A DNA stretch of 64,000 nt from Reichenbachiella versicolor (GCF_003171675.1 NZ_QFZQ01000005.1:464856-528855), one strand, 5' to 3'. Shown: positions 51,939-62,558, counted from the first letter of the stretch. Program-made: numbers and translations. The notes: generated by a model not told the origin, from the sequence alone.

Positions 51939-53465
51939 TTAATTTTTCCTTTCTTGACCATATAGGTCTAAATAGTATTTCTTTTTCTGTTCTACTGAAG
52001 CTTTTCTATCGAAGAGGGTTTGATATTTTTGATAGTCATGATAGTCGACAACATCCTTCTTAAATACTTCTAATTGCCTGTCATACTGATTTCTCATTTT
52101 CTTCAAGGTCTTAGTGTTTTTTTTATTGAAAAATACATTTTTCATTTCCATCCGATCTTTTTCAATATTGAACAATTCTTCAGTAGGAGACATGCTATCA
52201 TCTTCATATTGCCAGTAGATGTATTTCCAATCTTTAGATACCACTGACATTGCTTGAATCTCATCATTGCCCCACATATTGAATAGCCCTATGAACTCAC
52301 GCGCTATACCATCTTCATCTATCATCAGTGGTTGTAGAGATTCACCGTCCATATACGCTGGAACTTCTAGCTCCGCAAAGTTCATAATTGTAGGTGCCAT
52401 ATCGATATTACCTGTTACTCTTTCCCTTACCACACCTCTTGCAGACTCAGGGGCTCTAGGATCATAGATGATTAATGGAGACTTGGAGGCTTCTTCATAG
52501 GGAAGGACTTTCCCTCCAAAATTGTGTGCCCCGCAGCTGTAGCCATTATCACTGGTGAAGATGATTACTGTATTATCTGCCATGCCTTGTTCTTCGAGAG
52601 CAGTCCGGATCATTCCTAAAGCATAGTCGACTCCATGAATCAATTGATTATAATTCTTAATTGCTTTCTGATATGACTGCTCTGACTCTCTCCAAAATTC
52701 GTAACCATTGTATTGTCTCCCTGTTTTGGTTTGAGGAGCTAAGTGTTCGGCATTTTCTACTCCATAGTTAGCTGGCTTTTTGTATTCTTTTCCTTCATAG
52801 ACATAATCAAAGTATTTGTCAGGTGTAAATGGTAAATGAGGAGCCTTAAAACTAATTGACATACAAAAAGGTTTACCTGCTGCCTTAGCTTCCTTCATGA
52901 AATCTTCGGCCCATGCACCATATGCTCTGGTGCTATGTGGGTACTGGGTCGCATACTTCGAGATATATTTATTCTTTTCTGTTTTATAATTGGTTTGCCC
53001 TAATCCACCAGCCCAACTATCGAATGCTTTCACTGGTAGTACATCCCAAGTTTTGTCAGACCAAGATTCTCCATCCGTGACGGCAAAACCAAACTTACCT
53101 GCAAAACCTGTGTAATATCCTGCCTCTCTTAGCAATACTGGATAGCTCTTTTGAAACGTTTCAGGTTTCATTGGGCCATGTAAAAAGTTGCAGGCAGTTT
53201 TATACTCATACATGCCCGTCATGATAGTTGATCGACTGGCCATGCAAATTGCAGTGGTATTATAATGATTAGCGAAACGTACACCTTCTTCTGCCAATCG
53301 ATCCATGTTTGGGGTAACTACTTGAGTGTTTCCATAGCACCCTGTTGCTATACTCGTTTGGTCATCTGAGAGTAAAAAGATGATATTAGGGCGGTTGTCC
53401 TGAGCTTTGAGATGGGTAACTCTTAAAACTAGTGATACAACTATTAGCAGGAAAATGCTTTTCAT
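51939..53465 (-). CDS. formylglycine-type sulfatase 2
   Basis: A 508-residue S1-family sulfatase with a signal peptide. Asp34-Asp35 (LLSDDQ) bind the metal, and the modified Cys is Cys74 in ICMASR; YTSDN-type FTSDNGYSCGAHN lies near residue 305 and SFKAPHLPF near 205. It is unlike sulfatase 1 in the active-site neighbourhood (C-x-A-S-R), so it belongs to another subfamily. Third gene of the operon that ends at 49246. Confidence 0.93.
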   Translation of the reverse strand: MKSIFLLIVVSLVLRVTHLKAQDNRPNIIFLLSDDQTSIATGCYGNTQVVTPNMDRLAEEGVRFANHYNTTAICMASRSTIMTGMYEYKTACNFLHGPMKPETFQKSYPVLLREAGYYTGFAGKFGFAVTDGESWSDKTWDVLPVKAFDSWAGGLGQTNYKTEKNKYISKYATQYPHSTRAYGAWAEDFMKEAKAAGKPFCMSISFKAPHLPFTPDKYFDYVYEGKEYKKPANYGVENAEHLAPQTKTGRQYNGYEFWRESEQSYQKAIKNYNQLIHGVDYALGMIRTALEEQGMADNTVIIFTSDNGYSCGAHNFGGKVLPYEEASKSPLIIYDPRAPESARGVVRERVTGNIDMAPTIMNFAELEVPAYMDGESLQPLMIDEDGIAREFIGLFNMWGNDEIQAMSVVSKDWKYIYWQYEDDSMSPTEELFNIEKDRMEMKNVFFNKKNTKTLKKMRNQYDRQLEVFKKDVVDYHDYQKYQTLFDRKASVEQKKKYYLDLYGQERKN

Positions 53466-53580
53466 AACATTACTTGGTTTAATCCCTTATTGTGATTCCA
53501 GAGACAGAAACGATCAAGAACATTTATATAGCCCAGTAACCACAGCCTATTCAAAGTCAAATTGTTTGTTAAACATCATC

Positions 53581-55122
53581 TCATTTCAAATGAGCCGAAC
53601 CAGTTGGTTTACCACCATCTCTCAACTCATTATACTGGCGTACCAGATAATCCAACTTATCCTTATACTTAGGATCATCGATGTAATTACCAGAGTCCTT
53701 TTCTCGGAGATTATCATTGAGATTGAAAAGCGCAACGGGTATTCTCGTTTTATTTGTTTTATCCTTTTTATCGAACTGAAGAATCAATTTCCAACCGTCT
53801 TCTGTTATCATGCCTTCCCAAGCTGATCCACCTTGAATAATATAAGTCTTTCGAGTAGTCTGCTTCTCTTTCTTTAGTACTGGCAATAGACTGTATGAGT
53901 CCAATGCTTGCCCTTCTTTGATTTCAGAATTTCCAATATCAGCTATGGTCGCTAAGATATCAGTCCCGATAGCTGGAGCTTCTGTTGACCAATTTCCTTT
54001 AATAGATTTTGGCCAAGAAACGATCATTGGCACTCTATGTCCTCCCTCATAAGGAGAGTTTTTGAACCCTCGGAAAATGCTACTTGGTTCATGATGTGAA
54101 TTCCATGTATCCCCATCTGTATGCAAGCCTCCATTATCCGAAGTAAAGATGAATACAGTGTTTTCATAGATACCTTGTTTCTTCAACTCCGCTACCATCA
54201 TACTAATCTGAACGTCCAGTTCTTTGATCATATCCATATGTGCCGAAGGTGTAGTTCCAGCGATTTTGATTCCGTTTAATTCAGTGGGTGGTGTATGAGG
54301 TGTATGCACAGCTTGTGCACAGTAGTACATTAAGAATGGCTTTTTCTGGTTCGAGTTTTTACCAATAAATTCCACGGCTTTACTAGCCAATAAGGGGCCT
54401 ATAACATGCGGATCCCAATTGGAGTCTCCTAACCCTTCTTTCTTGTCTAAAACAGCGCCCTTTTTCTCCATAAATTCCTTATCTATGAAACGCACTTTAG
54501 AATCCTCCTTCAAGGGAAAGAACACATCATTTTCATATGCTGCGTATGGTTCGTTTTGAATCCCTGATGGCAGGGTAAAGTTGTAATCGAAACCATTTTG
54601 AGAAGGCCCTCCTCCTTTAATCTTGCTAATATCTACTTCAGTATTTGGTTTTTTACCTCGCCTCAAAACGTAAACTTCATTGGGGTTATTCTTTTGTGCG
54701 AAATCTGTTCCTAGATGCCATTTCCCTATAAAACCAGTATGATAACCAGCCTGTTGCATCACTCTACCCAATGTCAATTGATCAGGCGTAAAGGCAGACT
54801 TGGCATACCCCGACCATACACCCCATGGAAATGGACTGCGGTAATTATAATTGCCAGTCATGATAGAGTAACGCGAAGTAGCACATAGAGCAGCCGGGGA
54901 GTGTGCATTCGTAAACATTACTCCTTCTTCAGCCAACTTGTCAATATTTGGTGTTTCAAGAATTACTTTATCGAAGTGCAATCTTCGATAGGCTGAAATA
55001 TCTCCTGTCCCAATGTCATCTGCGAGCACTACTATGATATTTGGTAGTTTGTCTTTGGCTACTAGCAAGTGGGTATAACCTAACACTAGAGTAAACAGAA
55101 GTGATATTGTAATTTTTTTCAT
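53581..55122 (-). CDS. formylglycine-type sulfatase 3
   Basis: A 513-residue S1-family sulfatase with a signal peptide (ITISLLFTLVLGYTHLLVA). Metal ligands Asp35-Asp36 (VLADDIG), modified Cys80 in LCATSR, GKWHLG near residue 125, and FTSDNGGLHTDGD near 310. Second gene of the operon, between GH28-2 and sulfatase 2, so it probably acts on a sulfate ester in the same glycan. Confidence 0.93.
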   Translation of the reverse strand: MKKITISLLFTLVLGYTHLLVAKDKLPNIIVVLADDIGTGDISAYRRLHFDKVILETPNIDKLAEEGVMFTNAHSPAALCATSRYSIMTGNYNYRSPFPWGVWSGYAKSAFTPDQLTLGRVMQQAGYHTGFIGKWHLGTDFAQKNNPNEVYVLRRGKKPNTEVDISKIKGGGPSQNGFDYNFTLPSGIQNEPYAAYENDVFFPLKEDSKVRFIDKEFMEKKGAVLDKKEGLGDSNWDPHVIGPLLASKAVEFIGKNSNQKKPFLMYYCAQAVHTPHTPPTELNGIKIAGTTPSAHMDMIKELDVQISMMVAELKKQGIYENTVFIFTSDNGGLHTDGDTWNSHHEPSSIFRGFKNSPYEGGHRVPMIVSWPKSIKGNWSTEAPAIGTDILATIADIGNSEIKEGQALDSYSLLPVLKKEKQTTRKTYIIQGGSAWEGMITEDGWKLILQFDKKDKTNKTRIPVALFNLNDNLREKDSGNYIDDPKYKDKLDYLVRQYNELRDGGKPTGSAHLK

Positions 55123-55189
55123 TTCTAATTTTATAGTCGTTTGAAATTTTGAATCCAGAGGGACTTGATCTAATAGTGTATTGTGCGTT

Positions 55190-56602
55190 CTATTCTTGAA
55201 TAATCACTTCCTCTCTTTCATCTACTGCAAAAAGGTTGAACACAACATTTTTCATCTTCAAGTCTTTCACATGTCTTGCGAATAAGCCATATGCAGGAAG
55301 TGGCCCATCAAACTTGGTAAACTCAGGATATTGCGCCTCATTTTCTGGCATTTCTCTAGTGGACATTTCGGCGGTACCTCCTCCTGGTAGGTCTATACTT
55401 ATGTTCTCCAATTCAATATTGCCAATAGCATGATGAGGTGTCCCTGTGATAAATACTCCTGCTGGTGGAGTCACACGTGATTCCTCAATACTTCGCGTTG
55501 TTGCCTTGACATTGCATATACGCACATTATTTATAGAACCAACGGGCTGCTGTTCTGCATCTCTATAGGTCAGCCTTCTTTCTCCCAACCTCATGAATAG
55601 TGGCATTTCCACATTCTCCATTGTTATACTATCGATTAGTACATTGTCGATATTCGAACCATCTACGCTTAATATTTTGATACCTCCACCTTTGGTATCA
55701 TGTATGAAGCAGTTCTTAATTTCGATATCACGATAATCGCCCATAGACTCTGTACCAAATTTGATTGCTCCCCAGTGACTACTGAGCTTACAGTTGTAAA
55801 CTTTAACACGCTCTGATGGTTTTGGACTGGTTGACTTGAAGCAGATGGCATCATCGCCTGAGTCCAAATTACTGTTTCTGATAATTCCGTCAGTAGAAGA
55901 GTCTATGTCAATCGCGTCATTATTTCTATTAGCATGACTATAGATACTTATTCCATCAACTAGGAAATGGGAGCATTGGAAAAAGTGTACCGTCCAAGCT
56001 GCGGGTTGAGTCAAGAATATGTCTTGTAATGTGATTCCTTTAGTCCGCACAAACCTCAATAAAAACGGCCTGTCAAATTTCCCAACCTTACCTCCGAGAT
56101 ACTTTTTATCTTGGTTTGTTTTCTCTGCCTCAATTTCAGGTTTGGGTCGAATTCCTAATCGATGTAAGGTTCTTTTCACAAAAACTTTTCTGAACATTTG
56201 ACCTTGACCATCAATCGTTCCTTTTCCTGTGATTGATACATTTTGTACATCAATGGCTCCTACTAAACACTTCCCTCTTGTTTGACCAGTAGCGTCGATA
56301 AACGGATCGATAGCTTGGTAATCATATGGGTTTGGACTTCCTAACAATGTAGACCCTTCTGCAATATGTAAATCAACATTGTCTTTCAACAATATCGTCC
56401 CTGATACATATGTTCCCCCATCTATAATAACTCTGCCTCCTCCGCTATTATAACAAGCATCAATTGCGGCTTGAATGGCCTGAGTATTTACTGTTGAACT
56501 GTCTGTGGTAGCTCCAAATTCAGTGATATTCCATTCGGTCTTGGAGTCACATGACCACAAGGCCATAAAAATACAAAGGGCTGTTACTAGGTTTTTCGTC
56601 AT
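55190..56602 (-). CDS. GH28-like polygalacturonase-family protein 2
   Basis: A 470-residue exported beta-helix enzyme; signal peptide ending in a probable lipobox (FMALWSCDS). ITEFGATTDSSTVNTQAIQAAIDACYNSGGGRVIIDGG is the N-terminal GH28 module; NRNNDAIDIDSS and DSGDDAICFKSTS carry the paired Asp residues, and IKFGTESMG and KGGGIKILSVDG lie at the later sites. First gene of the operon with sulfatases 3 and 2 and GH2. Related to GH28-1 (37118-38515) in organisation but not close in sequence. Confidence 0.85.
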   Translation of the reverse strand: MTKNLVTALCIFMALWSCDSKTEWNITEFGATTDSSTVNTQAIQAAIDACYNSGGGRVIIDGGTYVSGTILLKDNVDLHIAEGSTLLGSPNPYDYQAIDPFIDATGQTRGKCLVGAIDVQNVSITGKGTIDGQGQMFRKVFVKRTLHRLGIRPKPEIEAEKTNQDKKYLGGKVGKFDRPFLLRFVRTKGITLQDIFLTQPAAWTVHFFQCSHFLVDGISIYSHANRNNDAIDIDSSTDGIIRNSNLDSGDDAICFKSTSPKPSERVKVYNCKLSSHWGAIKFGTESMGDYRDIEIKNCFIHDTKGGGIKILSVDGSNIDNVLIDSITMENVEMPLFMRLGERRLTYRDAEQQPVGSINNVRICNVKATTRSIEESRVTPPAGVFITGTPHHAIGNIELENISIDLPGGGTAEMSTREMPENEAQYPEFTKFDGPLPAYGLFARHVKDLKMKNVVFNLFAVDEREEVIIQE

Positions 56603-56778
56603 ATCATGTCTTGTCTAGGTTTGATCTATATACAGACCAGTTGATTTTACAAGAACTAAAGTAGAGAAGGATTTAACCCTTAGAATCCAATAATTAATGG
56701 TAAAAAGAGGGGGAAGGAATTATCCTATTGATAAGAAATTAAACAACCCTCCTTTTGAGAGGAAATTATACATAAAAC

Positions 56779-56812
56779 AAAAAAGCTCAGCGACTGATCA
56801 CTGAGCTTTTTT
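56779..56812. terminator. bidirectional intrinsic terminator after sulfatase 4
   Basis: AAAAAAGCTCAG (56779-56790) and CTGAGCTTTTTT (56801-56812) form a perfect 12-bp arm pair around a 10-nt loop. Confidence 0.93.
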
Positions 56813-56828
56813 GTAAATATCAACTATG

Positions 56829-58685
56829 TTAAATCTTTGGTATGATACTTTTTGGAATGTCTGCTTTTCGATCATGTGCTCCTTTAGCGAAGGTGCTGAT
56901 GTCGTACGAGTTTGGTTTTTTCCAGTCACATTCTACTCTACCATCTCCTAATACGATTTTGCCAAGCTTATCTCTGAACCATCCGGCTAGTTCTTTGTAA
57001 TTCGGATCATAGGCTACATTGTTTTGTTCCAGTGCATCTACTCGCAAGTCGTATAGTGCTAACTCTACGTTTTTTAGGTCAGCTTGAAGTGCCCACTTGA
57101 TGTCTACGTTTAGCTTACCTTCTTTTGGTTTGGCGTTGGATTTTCGCGTTCGCATCGAAAAGGCGAAATCTTTAGTTCGCATATATGCTCTCGGTCCACA
57201 GACATGATTCATCTCTCCGACTATATAATCTCTCTCTTTGGAGTTGAGGCTTTGTTTTAAGCTAATTCCATCTAGGTAGTCGTACTTCTTCTTTGAAAGG
57301 TCTGCTCCTGCAGCATCTAAAATGGTCGGTGCCCAATCTACAAATTCTACAAAGTCATTATTTACTTTATTGGCAGGGTAAAGAGACTTGTCTGATGACA
57401 CTACTACGGCTGCATCATGAGTAGAATGATCCCAAGGTGCGAACTTGGCTTCTATTCCTTGTTCGCCTAGGTGCCAACCGTGATCCCCTGCTACATATAG
57501 TATTACATATTCACGGCCTTGCTCTTTAGAAAATTTCTTGAATGACTCTACTGCTTGTCCGATCAGGTAATCTCCGTAAGCACAAAAGGCATAGTAGTCA
57601 CGAATAGCCTGTTGCTTCTCCTTTGGTTTCATCTCATCAACTTTCATGACTTGATAGATTTTCAACAGCTGTGGGGGTAACTTTTTTAACTCTTCCTTGC
57701 TGAAGTCTGGCACCTTGTAAGTTTTTCCTTTGAACTTATCTCTAAATTCTTTGGGAGGCATGACAGGTGTGTGTGGTAGGTGAAAGCTCAAGTGAGTGAA
57801 AATTGGCTTGGAAGAATCTGGGCCTTTGGTCGTTTTCTTGGAGTAGGTTTTATATTCCTTATCGACATTATTTAAATACTGCTGGAAGGATTTCAGGATA
57901 TATCCATCCAGCGTTTCTCCCGCAGGCTTAGGACTCACTCCACCTATAATCATTCCTGATTGTCTTCTGGTGTAGGCTCTTAGGATATCAAGCTCTTTGT
58001 CTATTTTATCTCGCTGTGCAAGGTCTTTGGCCGTGACCTCTCCTTTCTTTCTACTATTTACATGCTCCATAGTAGAGCCATCAGGAAAGTAAAAGCGCTG
58101 TATCGAGCCATTGTTTTTCATCTTACCGTCTACTTCCTCACGCAGCGGAACTTGACCGAAAAAGTCTGTCTTACCGTACTTCTGAAGATCATTTTTATAG
58201 TTGACTTCTACATCATAAAACCCATTCGAATCCCATGTATTCTTGCCGTCGATGTACTGATATATTCTGAATCCGGACTTTCCGAATAGGCTGGTATTAT
58301 ATCCAATATCACTCATTGACTGAGCAATGGTCGGTGTGGAAAAATCCGCTTCAGCGTGTGCACGTTCAAATCCATAGATGCCATTGTGAAATGGGTACTT
58401 TCCAGTTTGCATAGAAGCACGAGAAGGAGCACATGCTGGAGAGTTGTTATAGGCTTTGGTGAACAATACACCTTCCTTAGCTAGGGCATCGATGTTTGGA
58501 GACTCCACATATCCGAGTGGACTCTCGTCTGTACCGAACATCTCACGATTGTAGCACTGAAGAGCGTCTGCCCGTTGATCGTCTGTCAATATCCATAAAA
58601 TATTCGGTTGCTTCTTTTGAGCAACCGCTGTAAAGACCGCAGCTAAGTAGAATAGGCCGACGGTAAGTTTGTTTTTCCAGATCAT
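56829..58685 (-). CDS. formylglycine-type sulfatase 4 (N-sulfatase-like)
   Basis: A 618-residue S1-family sulfatase, longer than the other three. Signal peptide LTVGLFYLAAVFTAVA; metal ligands Asp35-Asp36 (LTDDQR); modified Cys85 in ACAPSR (C-x-P-S-R); GKSGFR in place of the usual GKWHLG near residue 135; HLPHTPVMPP near 300; AGDHGWHLGEQGIEAKFAPWDHSTH near 405. The last segment resembles those of heparan N-sulfatase/iduronate sulfatase relatives. It is closed by its own terminator and separated from the BNR gene by a 270-bp gap. Confidence 0.92.
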   Translation of the reverse strand: MIWKNKLTVGLFYLAAVFTAVAQKKQPNILWILTDDQRADALQCYNREMFGTDESPLGYVESPNIDALAKEGVLFTKAYNNSPACAPSRASMQTGKYPFHNGIYGFERAHAEADFSTPTIAQSMSDIGYNTSLFGKSGFRIYQYIDGKNTWDSNGFYDVEVNYKNDLQKYGKTDFFGQVPLREEVDGKMKNNGSIQRFYFPDGSTMEHVNSRKKGEVTAKDLAQRDKIDKELDILRAYTRRQSGMIIGGVSPKPAGETLDGYILKSFQQYLNNVDKEYKTYSKKTTKGPDSSKPIFTHLSFHLPHTPVMPPKEFRDKFKGKTYKVPDFSKEELKKLPPQLLKIYQVMKVDEMKPKEKQQAIRDYYAFCAYGDYLIGQAVESFKKFSKEQGREYVILYVAGDHGWHLGEQGIEAKFAPWDHSTHDAAVVVSSDKSLYPANKVNNDFVEFVDWAPTILDAAGADLSKKKYDYLDGISLKQSLNSKERDYIVGEMNHVCGPRAYMRTKDFAFSMRTRKSNAKPKEGKLNVDIKWALQADLKNVELALYDLRVDALEQNNVAYDPNYKELAGWFRDKLGKIVLGDGRVECDWKKPNSYDISTFAKGAHDRKADIPKSIIPKI

Positions 58686-58955
58686 AATTTACACTCTTCT
58701 TAATATTAGAATTCTGAATGAATCTCCCTGAATTAATAGCACGAGATATCTTCAGAATTTTATAACCGACACCCAGGAGTCTATTGATTTAAACCAATGG
58801 GCTATCGCCTTGTAGTTAAAAGTTCTGGAAAGATAGGTTAGGTAAATACCACTCACTAGAAAATATACAAACCTGAACAGGGCTAGGGCGTGTCCACCTT
58901 ATATCGTAAACATTTTAACACCCTAGCCTTGATACTGTTTGGAAGAAACTGGTAT
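58686..58955 (-). other. intergenic region with an 8-bp inverted repeat
   Basis: A 270-bp gap between the BNR protein and sulfatase 4. GGCTAGGG (58881-58888) and CCCTAGCC (58921-58928) are a perfect inverted repeat with a 32-nt loop and a short inner extension; no T-run follows, so it is not a clear terminator. No gene is seen. Confidence 0.5.
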
Positions 58956-61900
58956 TTAATTCTTCACAAACTTCCTTTCGATAGTTCCCTCTGAGGTAAT
59001 CAACTTAATCACGTAGGTACCGGGTTGATACCGTATTGTGGATATTTGATTAGAGTCTTTAGACAGCTTCACAGTGTCAATGATTAACCCTGACATGGAA
59101 TACACTTTGACGGTAGCCCCTCTAAATGATTTCTTATCAAAATCAATACTCAGGGTGTCTTCTACAGGGTTTGGATAGATTTTGAAATTTCTATTCAGTT
59201 CATCGATGCCTGTCTCTATACCTACTATTACGTCTATATCAGCATAGACATCTGAATTAAAAGCTTTGGCTGTTACAGTGACGGTTCCTACGTTGACACC
59301 TGTGATTACACCAGATGCATTCACTGTAGCTATATCAGGGTTTGAGGATGACCAGCTTACGTTTTTATAGGTCGCGTCGGATGGAGATACATTGGCTGAC
59401 AAACGATAGGTTTCGTCTACTTTGATAGATACTGAGGTCTCTGATGGGGTCACTTTGGTGACATCTTTCAAAGTAGATTTTGCATCAGGGTCAATAGCTA
59501 CATACCAACCACTACCATATGTGGAAGTGTAATATTTTCCTAGTATATAGTTGTCAATGGCGATGTCATTAATTCGATCAGATTGTCCATTGCCAAGATT
59601 GAATTTCACCCAGCTTTTCCCAGCGTCTTTTGATAGATATGTTCCAGCATTGATTCCTTCATTTACATTGGCGGGGAGGGTTGATACCATGATGATATCT
59701 GCATTGTGCATGGCTGTCTCTATTCTAAATGTCCAAGGAAAATCAAAAATTTGAGTCCAAGTCGACATGTCATCTTCACTGACCCAAGCACCTCCTGCAT
59801 CTATATCTGCTCGTTTGTTGCCCGCTGTGATATACGCTCGGCCATCAACGTCAAAGTGAACATCATTGATGCCATATACTCCAGCAATGTTCGTAGTTGA
59901 GGAGACTTCCGACCATGTCTTTGCGTTATCTGTAGACTTGAAAAGTCCTCCATTTTTACCTTGTACCGCTGCGTATAATACGTCATAACTATTCGGATCA
60001 AATGTAATGGCTGTTACATCTGGTCCGTTAAAATCAAACCCATTGTTGGTTTGCATAGGTAAACCTGTATTGGATTGGCTCCAGGTTTTACCTCCATCTG
60101 TTGACCTATGCACTCCTACTGAGGCTTGAGAGTCTCCTACATATTCAATATTCTTTGACATCCACGGCACGCAGAAATACATATTGTCTGGATTATCCTT
60201 GTCTATAATAAGGTTGATTTGATGAACGGACTGGTCGCCTCCGTGTGCTTCTATATTCCAATGAGGAATAGCTGTACCGTATTCTTCCCAAGTCACACCT
60301 CCATCTGTAGATCTCATCAATTTTCCTTTGGAGTGCTGACGAAAGAATAGGGCATAATGAATTTCAACATTATTGGGGTGTATTGCATAGGTACTAAGAG
60401 ACATTTCGTGACTTGTAAATCGAACTGACTTTACTGCCTGTGCTCCTTTTCGAATCGCGTCTCCTCCATCTTGTGTGATGAACAGACTATTTTCACCGGC
60501 AGAACAGAAGACTTTACCTGGAATATCCGGATGTTGAAAAAAACCATGCCCTGGTACATTGCTATTACCTGCTCCTACATAGACTCCCGTATTTTCTCCT
60601 ATTTCCTCATCATCTATATCTACCCATGTGTCTCCTCCGTCATATGAAAACATAGAGATTTTTGCCATTTGGGTATGTAGTACCGTACCATCTGCGTTCC
60701 ACTTGACGAAGTTACAGCCTTTTCGGTCGTACAGATCTCGATCCACCCAGTTATCAAGATATTTTAGCTTAACATTTGTTTCGGTAGGGTTACCACGATC
60801 TACCCAATAGCTGTGATCGCTCGATCCAGCTTTCCAGCCTTTTCCGTTTCGGAATGTGACAAACCAATTCTCTCCTCCATCTTTAGAGCGCCAAATCTGC
60901 CCTGGCATGAAATTGTTTCTTGAGGCATTGGAATATTCGTTATTGACATAAATGTTATTGGGATCATTGGGATCTATTTCTATGCTATTGAAACGCTGGG
61001 TAATGCTCTTGGACATATTTGGATACAAGTTCTTAGCTTCACTGTCGGAGAGCTCAAACCAATATGCCACTGCATGAAAGTAACTTTTCTCTATGGCAGC
61101 GTTCCCTTTGAATTGACTCATATCTATAGGTAAGTTTCCTGTGACATTCGTCCAAGACTCTCCTCTATCGATACTCTTGAATATTCCTCCTACACCATTT
61201 TTGACAGTCCCATTCGCTAGATCGGCTTCCCACTCAGGATTGGCGATGACGTATATGGTCAATAGGTCTGTCTCATCATCATAGTGATAATCACATGCTC
61301 TCAGGACATCATTGTTTAGACCAGTAGTCTTTTGCTCCCAAGTGTTTCCTCCATTGGTGGATTTGTAGAAACCCCAATTCGTGGAAGCATATACTGTATT
61401 AGAGTTCTTTGGATCAACGAATATGGTTTCGACTTCTGTCTCATCGGCTAGTCCGGTATTGATCAATGTCCAATTCTTTCCCTTATCGGTTGTTTTCCAA
61501 ATTTTCTTTTGACTGGGTTGATGGTTTCCTCTGTCGTGATACCAAAGGTGTCTATGAGATTTTGGGAATAAAATACGTCCTAAATCTCGCATTCTACCTC
61601 CACCGAGGTACCAGATGTTATCGTCTTTAGGATCTACGGCGATGCAGGACAGGTACTTGCCGTCGACCACTGGTAACGAACCTGCGTGACTGGTCCAAGT
61701 ACTTCCTCGGTCTTGGGATATGTACATACCATTGTTCAACTCGTCTGTACAAAATCCAAAGTCTGGGTTTTGGCGAGAAAAGTCTATTGAGGTAAATTCC
61801 CTTGGGCCTCTTTTTCCATATCTAAATCCTGATTCATCTTCATTGAAAATAGTCTCATAGGTTTTTCCCTTGTCGGCTGACTTGTAAGAGTTCCCCATAT

Positions 61901-62558
61901 TGGGACCTATAAAGAGTACATTTTCATCGGTCGGGTGCCACTGTGCGCATTTGTTGTTACCGCTCATGCCTGGTCCAAACTGTGTCCATCGGATAGTCTC
62001 ATCAGAGAGTACTTTTTCAGTCTTAAGTCTGGCAAAACTTTTAAATCCTTCTGGTTGTCTCTCTTCTATTCGTATGTCGTCTAGGTATAGCTCACCATCT
62101 CCAGCGTCATTGGCTCTGAAAGAAAATAAAAATGCTCCTTGTGTACCATTAATTTTACAATCATAGGCGTATTCAAAAAGCTCCCACTCTGAACTTGTAA
62201 ATGAGAGTTGATCTAGATTCACTTGATCTCCGGTATCTTCAATGGCTTTGAGCCACGTATTCTTGTCACTCAATGGAGTAATGGCTTTGTACCAAAACGA
62301 GATAGTGTAGGTCTTCCCTGCTACCCATTGGATTGTCGAAGGAGTTTTGAGGTTGGCTTTGTTAGTTGTTTCAAACTTCAAATGGAATCCATAGCTACCA
62401 TTTTTCTTTGAGGAGGTAGTTCTGTCAAAAGTATCTGAGGTAGTATATGCTTCCCATTCGCTTGAGAATTCATTTTCAAATCCACTTTCAAACTCAATTT
62501 GAGCTGAAAGGAGCAAAGGCATCGTCCCGATTAATAGGACGGATAGTAATCTTTTCAT
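58956..62558 (-). CDS. secreted BNR/VPS10-like beta-propeller protein with BIG2 and type IX sorting domains
   Basis: A 1200-residue secreted protein. Signal peptide (MKRLLSVLLIGTMPLLLSA); residues about 20-170 form a carbohydrate-binding-type jelly roll; about 180-1035 hold many BNR/Asp-box repeats (SADKGKTYE, SQDRGSTWT, TTDKGKNWT, STNGGNTWE, STDGGKTWS), a GH74- or VPS10-like double propeller; about 1040-1120 a BIG2 immunoglobulin-like domain (VSWSSSNPDIATVNASGVITGV); the last 80 residues a type IX sorting domain (FKIYPNPVEDTLSI ... GTYVIKLITSEGTIERKFVKN). It is exported through the outer membrane and probably binds or cuts a complex glycan. The catalytic activity is uncertain. Confidence 0.88.
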   Translation of the reverse strand: MKRLLSVLLIGTMPLLLSAQIEFESGFENEFSSEWEAYTTSDTFDRTTSSKKNGSYGFHLKFETTNKANLKTPSTIQWVAGKTYTISFWYKAITPLSDKNTWLKAIEDTGDQVNLDQLSFTSSEWELFEYAYDCKINGTQGAFLFSFRANDAGDGELYLDDIRIEERQPEGFKSFARLKTEKVLSDETIRWTQFGPGMSGNNKCAQWHPTDENVLFIGPNMGNSYKSADKGKTYETIFNEDESGFRYGKRGPREFTSIDFSRQNPDFGFCTDELNNGMYISQDRGSTWTSHAGSLPVVDGKYLSCIAVDPKDDNIWYLGGGRMRDLGRILFPKSHRHLWYHDRGNHQPSQKKIWKTTDKGKNWTLINTGLADETEVETIFVDPKNSNTVYASTNWGFYKSTNGGNTWEQKTTGLNNDVLRACDYHYDDETDLLTIYVIANPEWEADLANGTVKNGVGGIFKSIDRGESWTNVTGNLPIDMSQFKGNAAIEKSYFHAVAYWFELSDSEAKNLYPNMSKSITQRFNSIEIDPNDPNNIYVNNEYSNASRNNFMPGQIWRSKDGGENWFVTFRNGKGWKAGSSDHSYWVDRGNPTETNVKLKYLDNWVDRDLYDRKGCNFVKWNADGTVLHTQMAKISMFSYDGGDTWVDIDDEEIGENTGVYVGAGNSNVPGHGFFQHPDIPGKVFCSAGENSLFITQDGGDAIRKGAQAVKSVRFTSHEMSLSTYAIHPNNVEIHYALFFRQHSKGKLMRSTDGGVTWEEYGTAIPHWNIEAHGGDQSVHQINLIIDKDNPDNMYFCVPWMSKNIEYVGDSQASVGVHRSTDGGKTWSQSNTGLPMQTNNGFDFNGPDVTAITFDPNSYDVLYAAVQGKNGGLFKSTDNAKTWSEVSSTTNIAGVYGINDVHFDVDGRAYITAGNKRADIDAGGAWVSEDDMSTWTQIFDFPWTFRIETAMHNADIIMVSTLPANVNEGINAGTYLSKDAGKSWVKFNLGNGQSDRINDIAIDNYILGKYYTSTYGSGWYVAIDPDAKSTLKDVTKVTPSETSVSIKVDETYRLSANVSPSDATYKNVSWSSSNPDIATVNASGVITGVNVGTVTVTAKAFNSDVYADIDVIVGIETGIDELNRNFKIYPNPVEDTLSIDFDKKSFRGATVKVYSMSGLIIDTVKLSKDSNQISTIRYQPGTYVIKLITSEGTIERKFVKN

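Noticed and set aside
37118..62558. A TonB-dependent SusC/SusD pair in the carbohydrate region
   Set aside because: No protein of about 1000 residues with a plug and barrel and no SusD-like lipoprotein is encoded there; the only very large protein is the BNR propeller.
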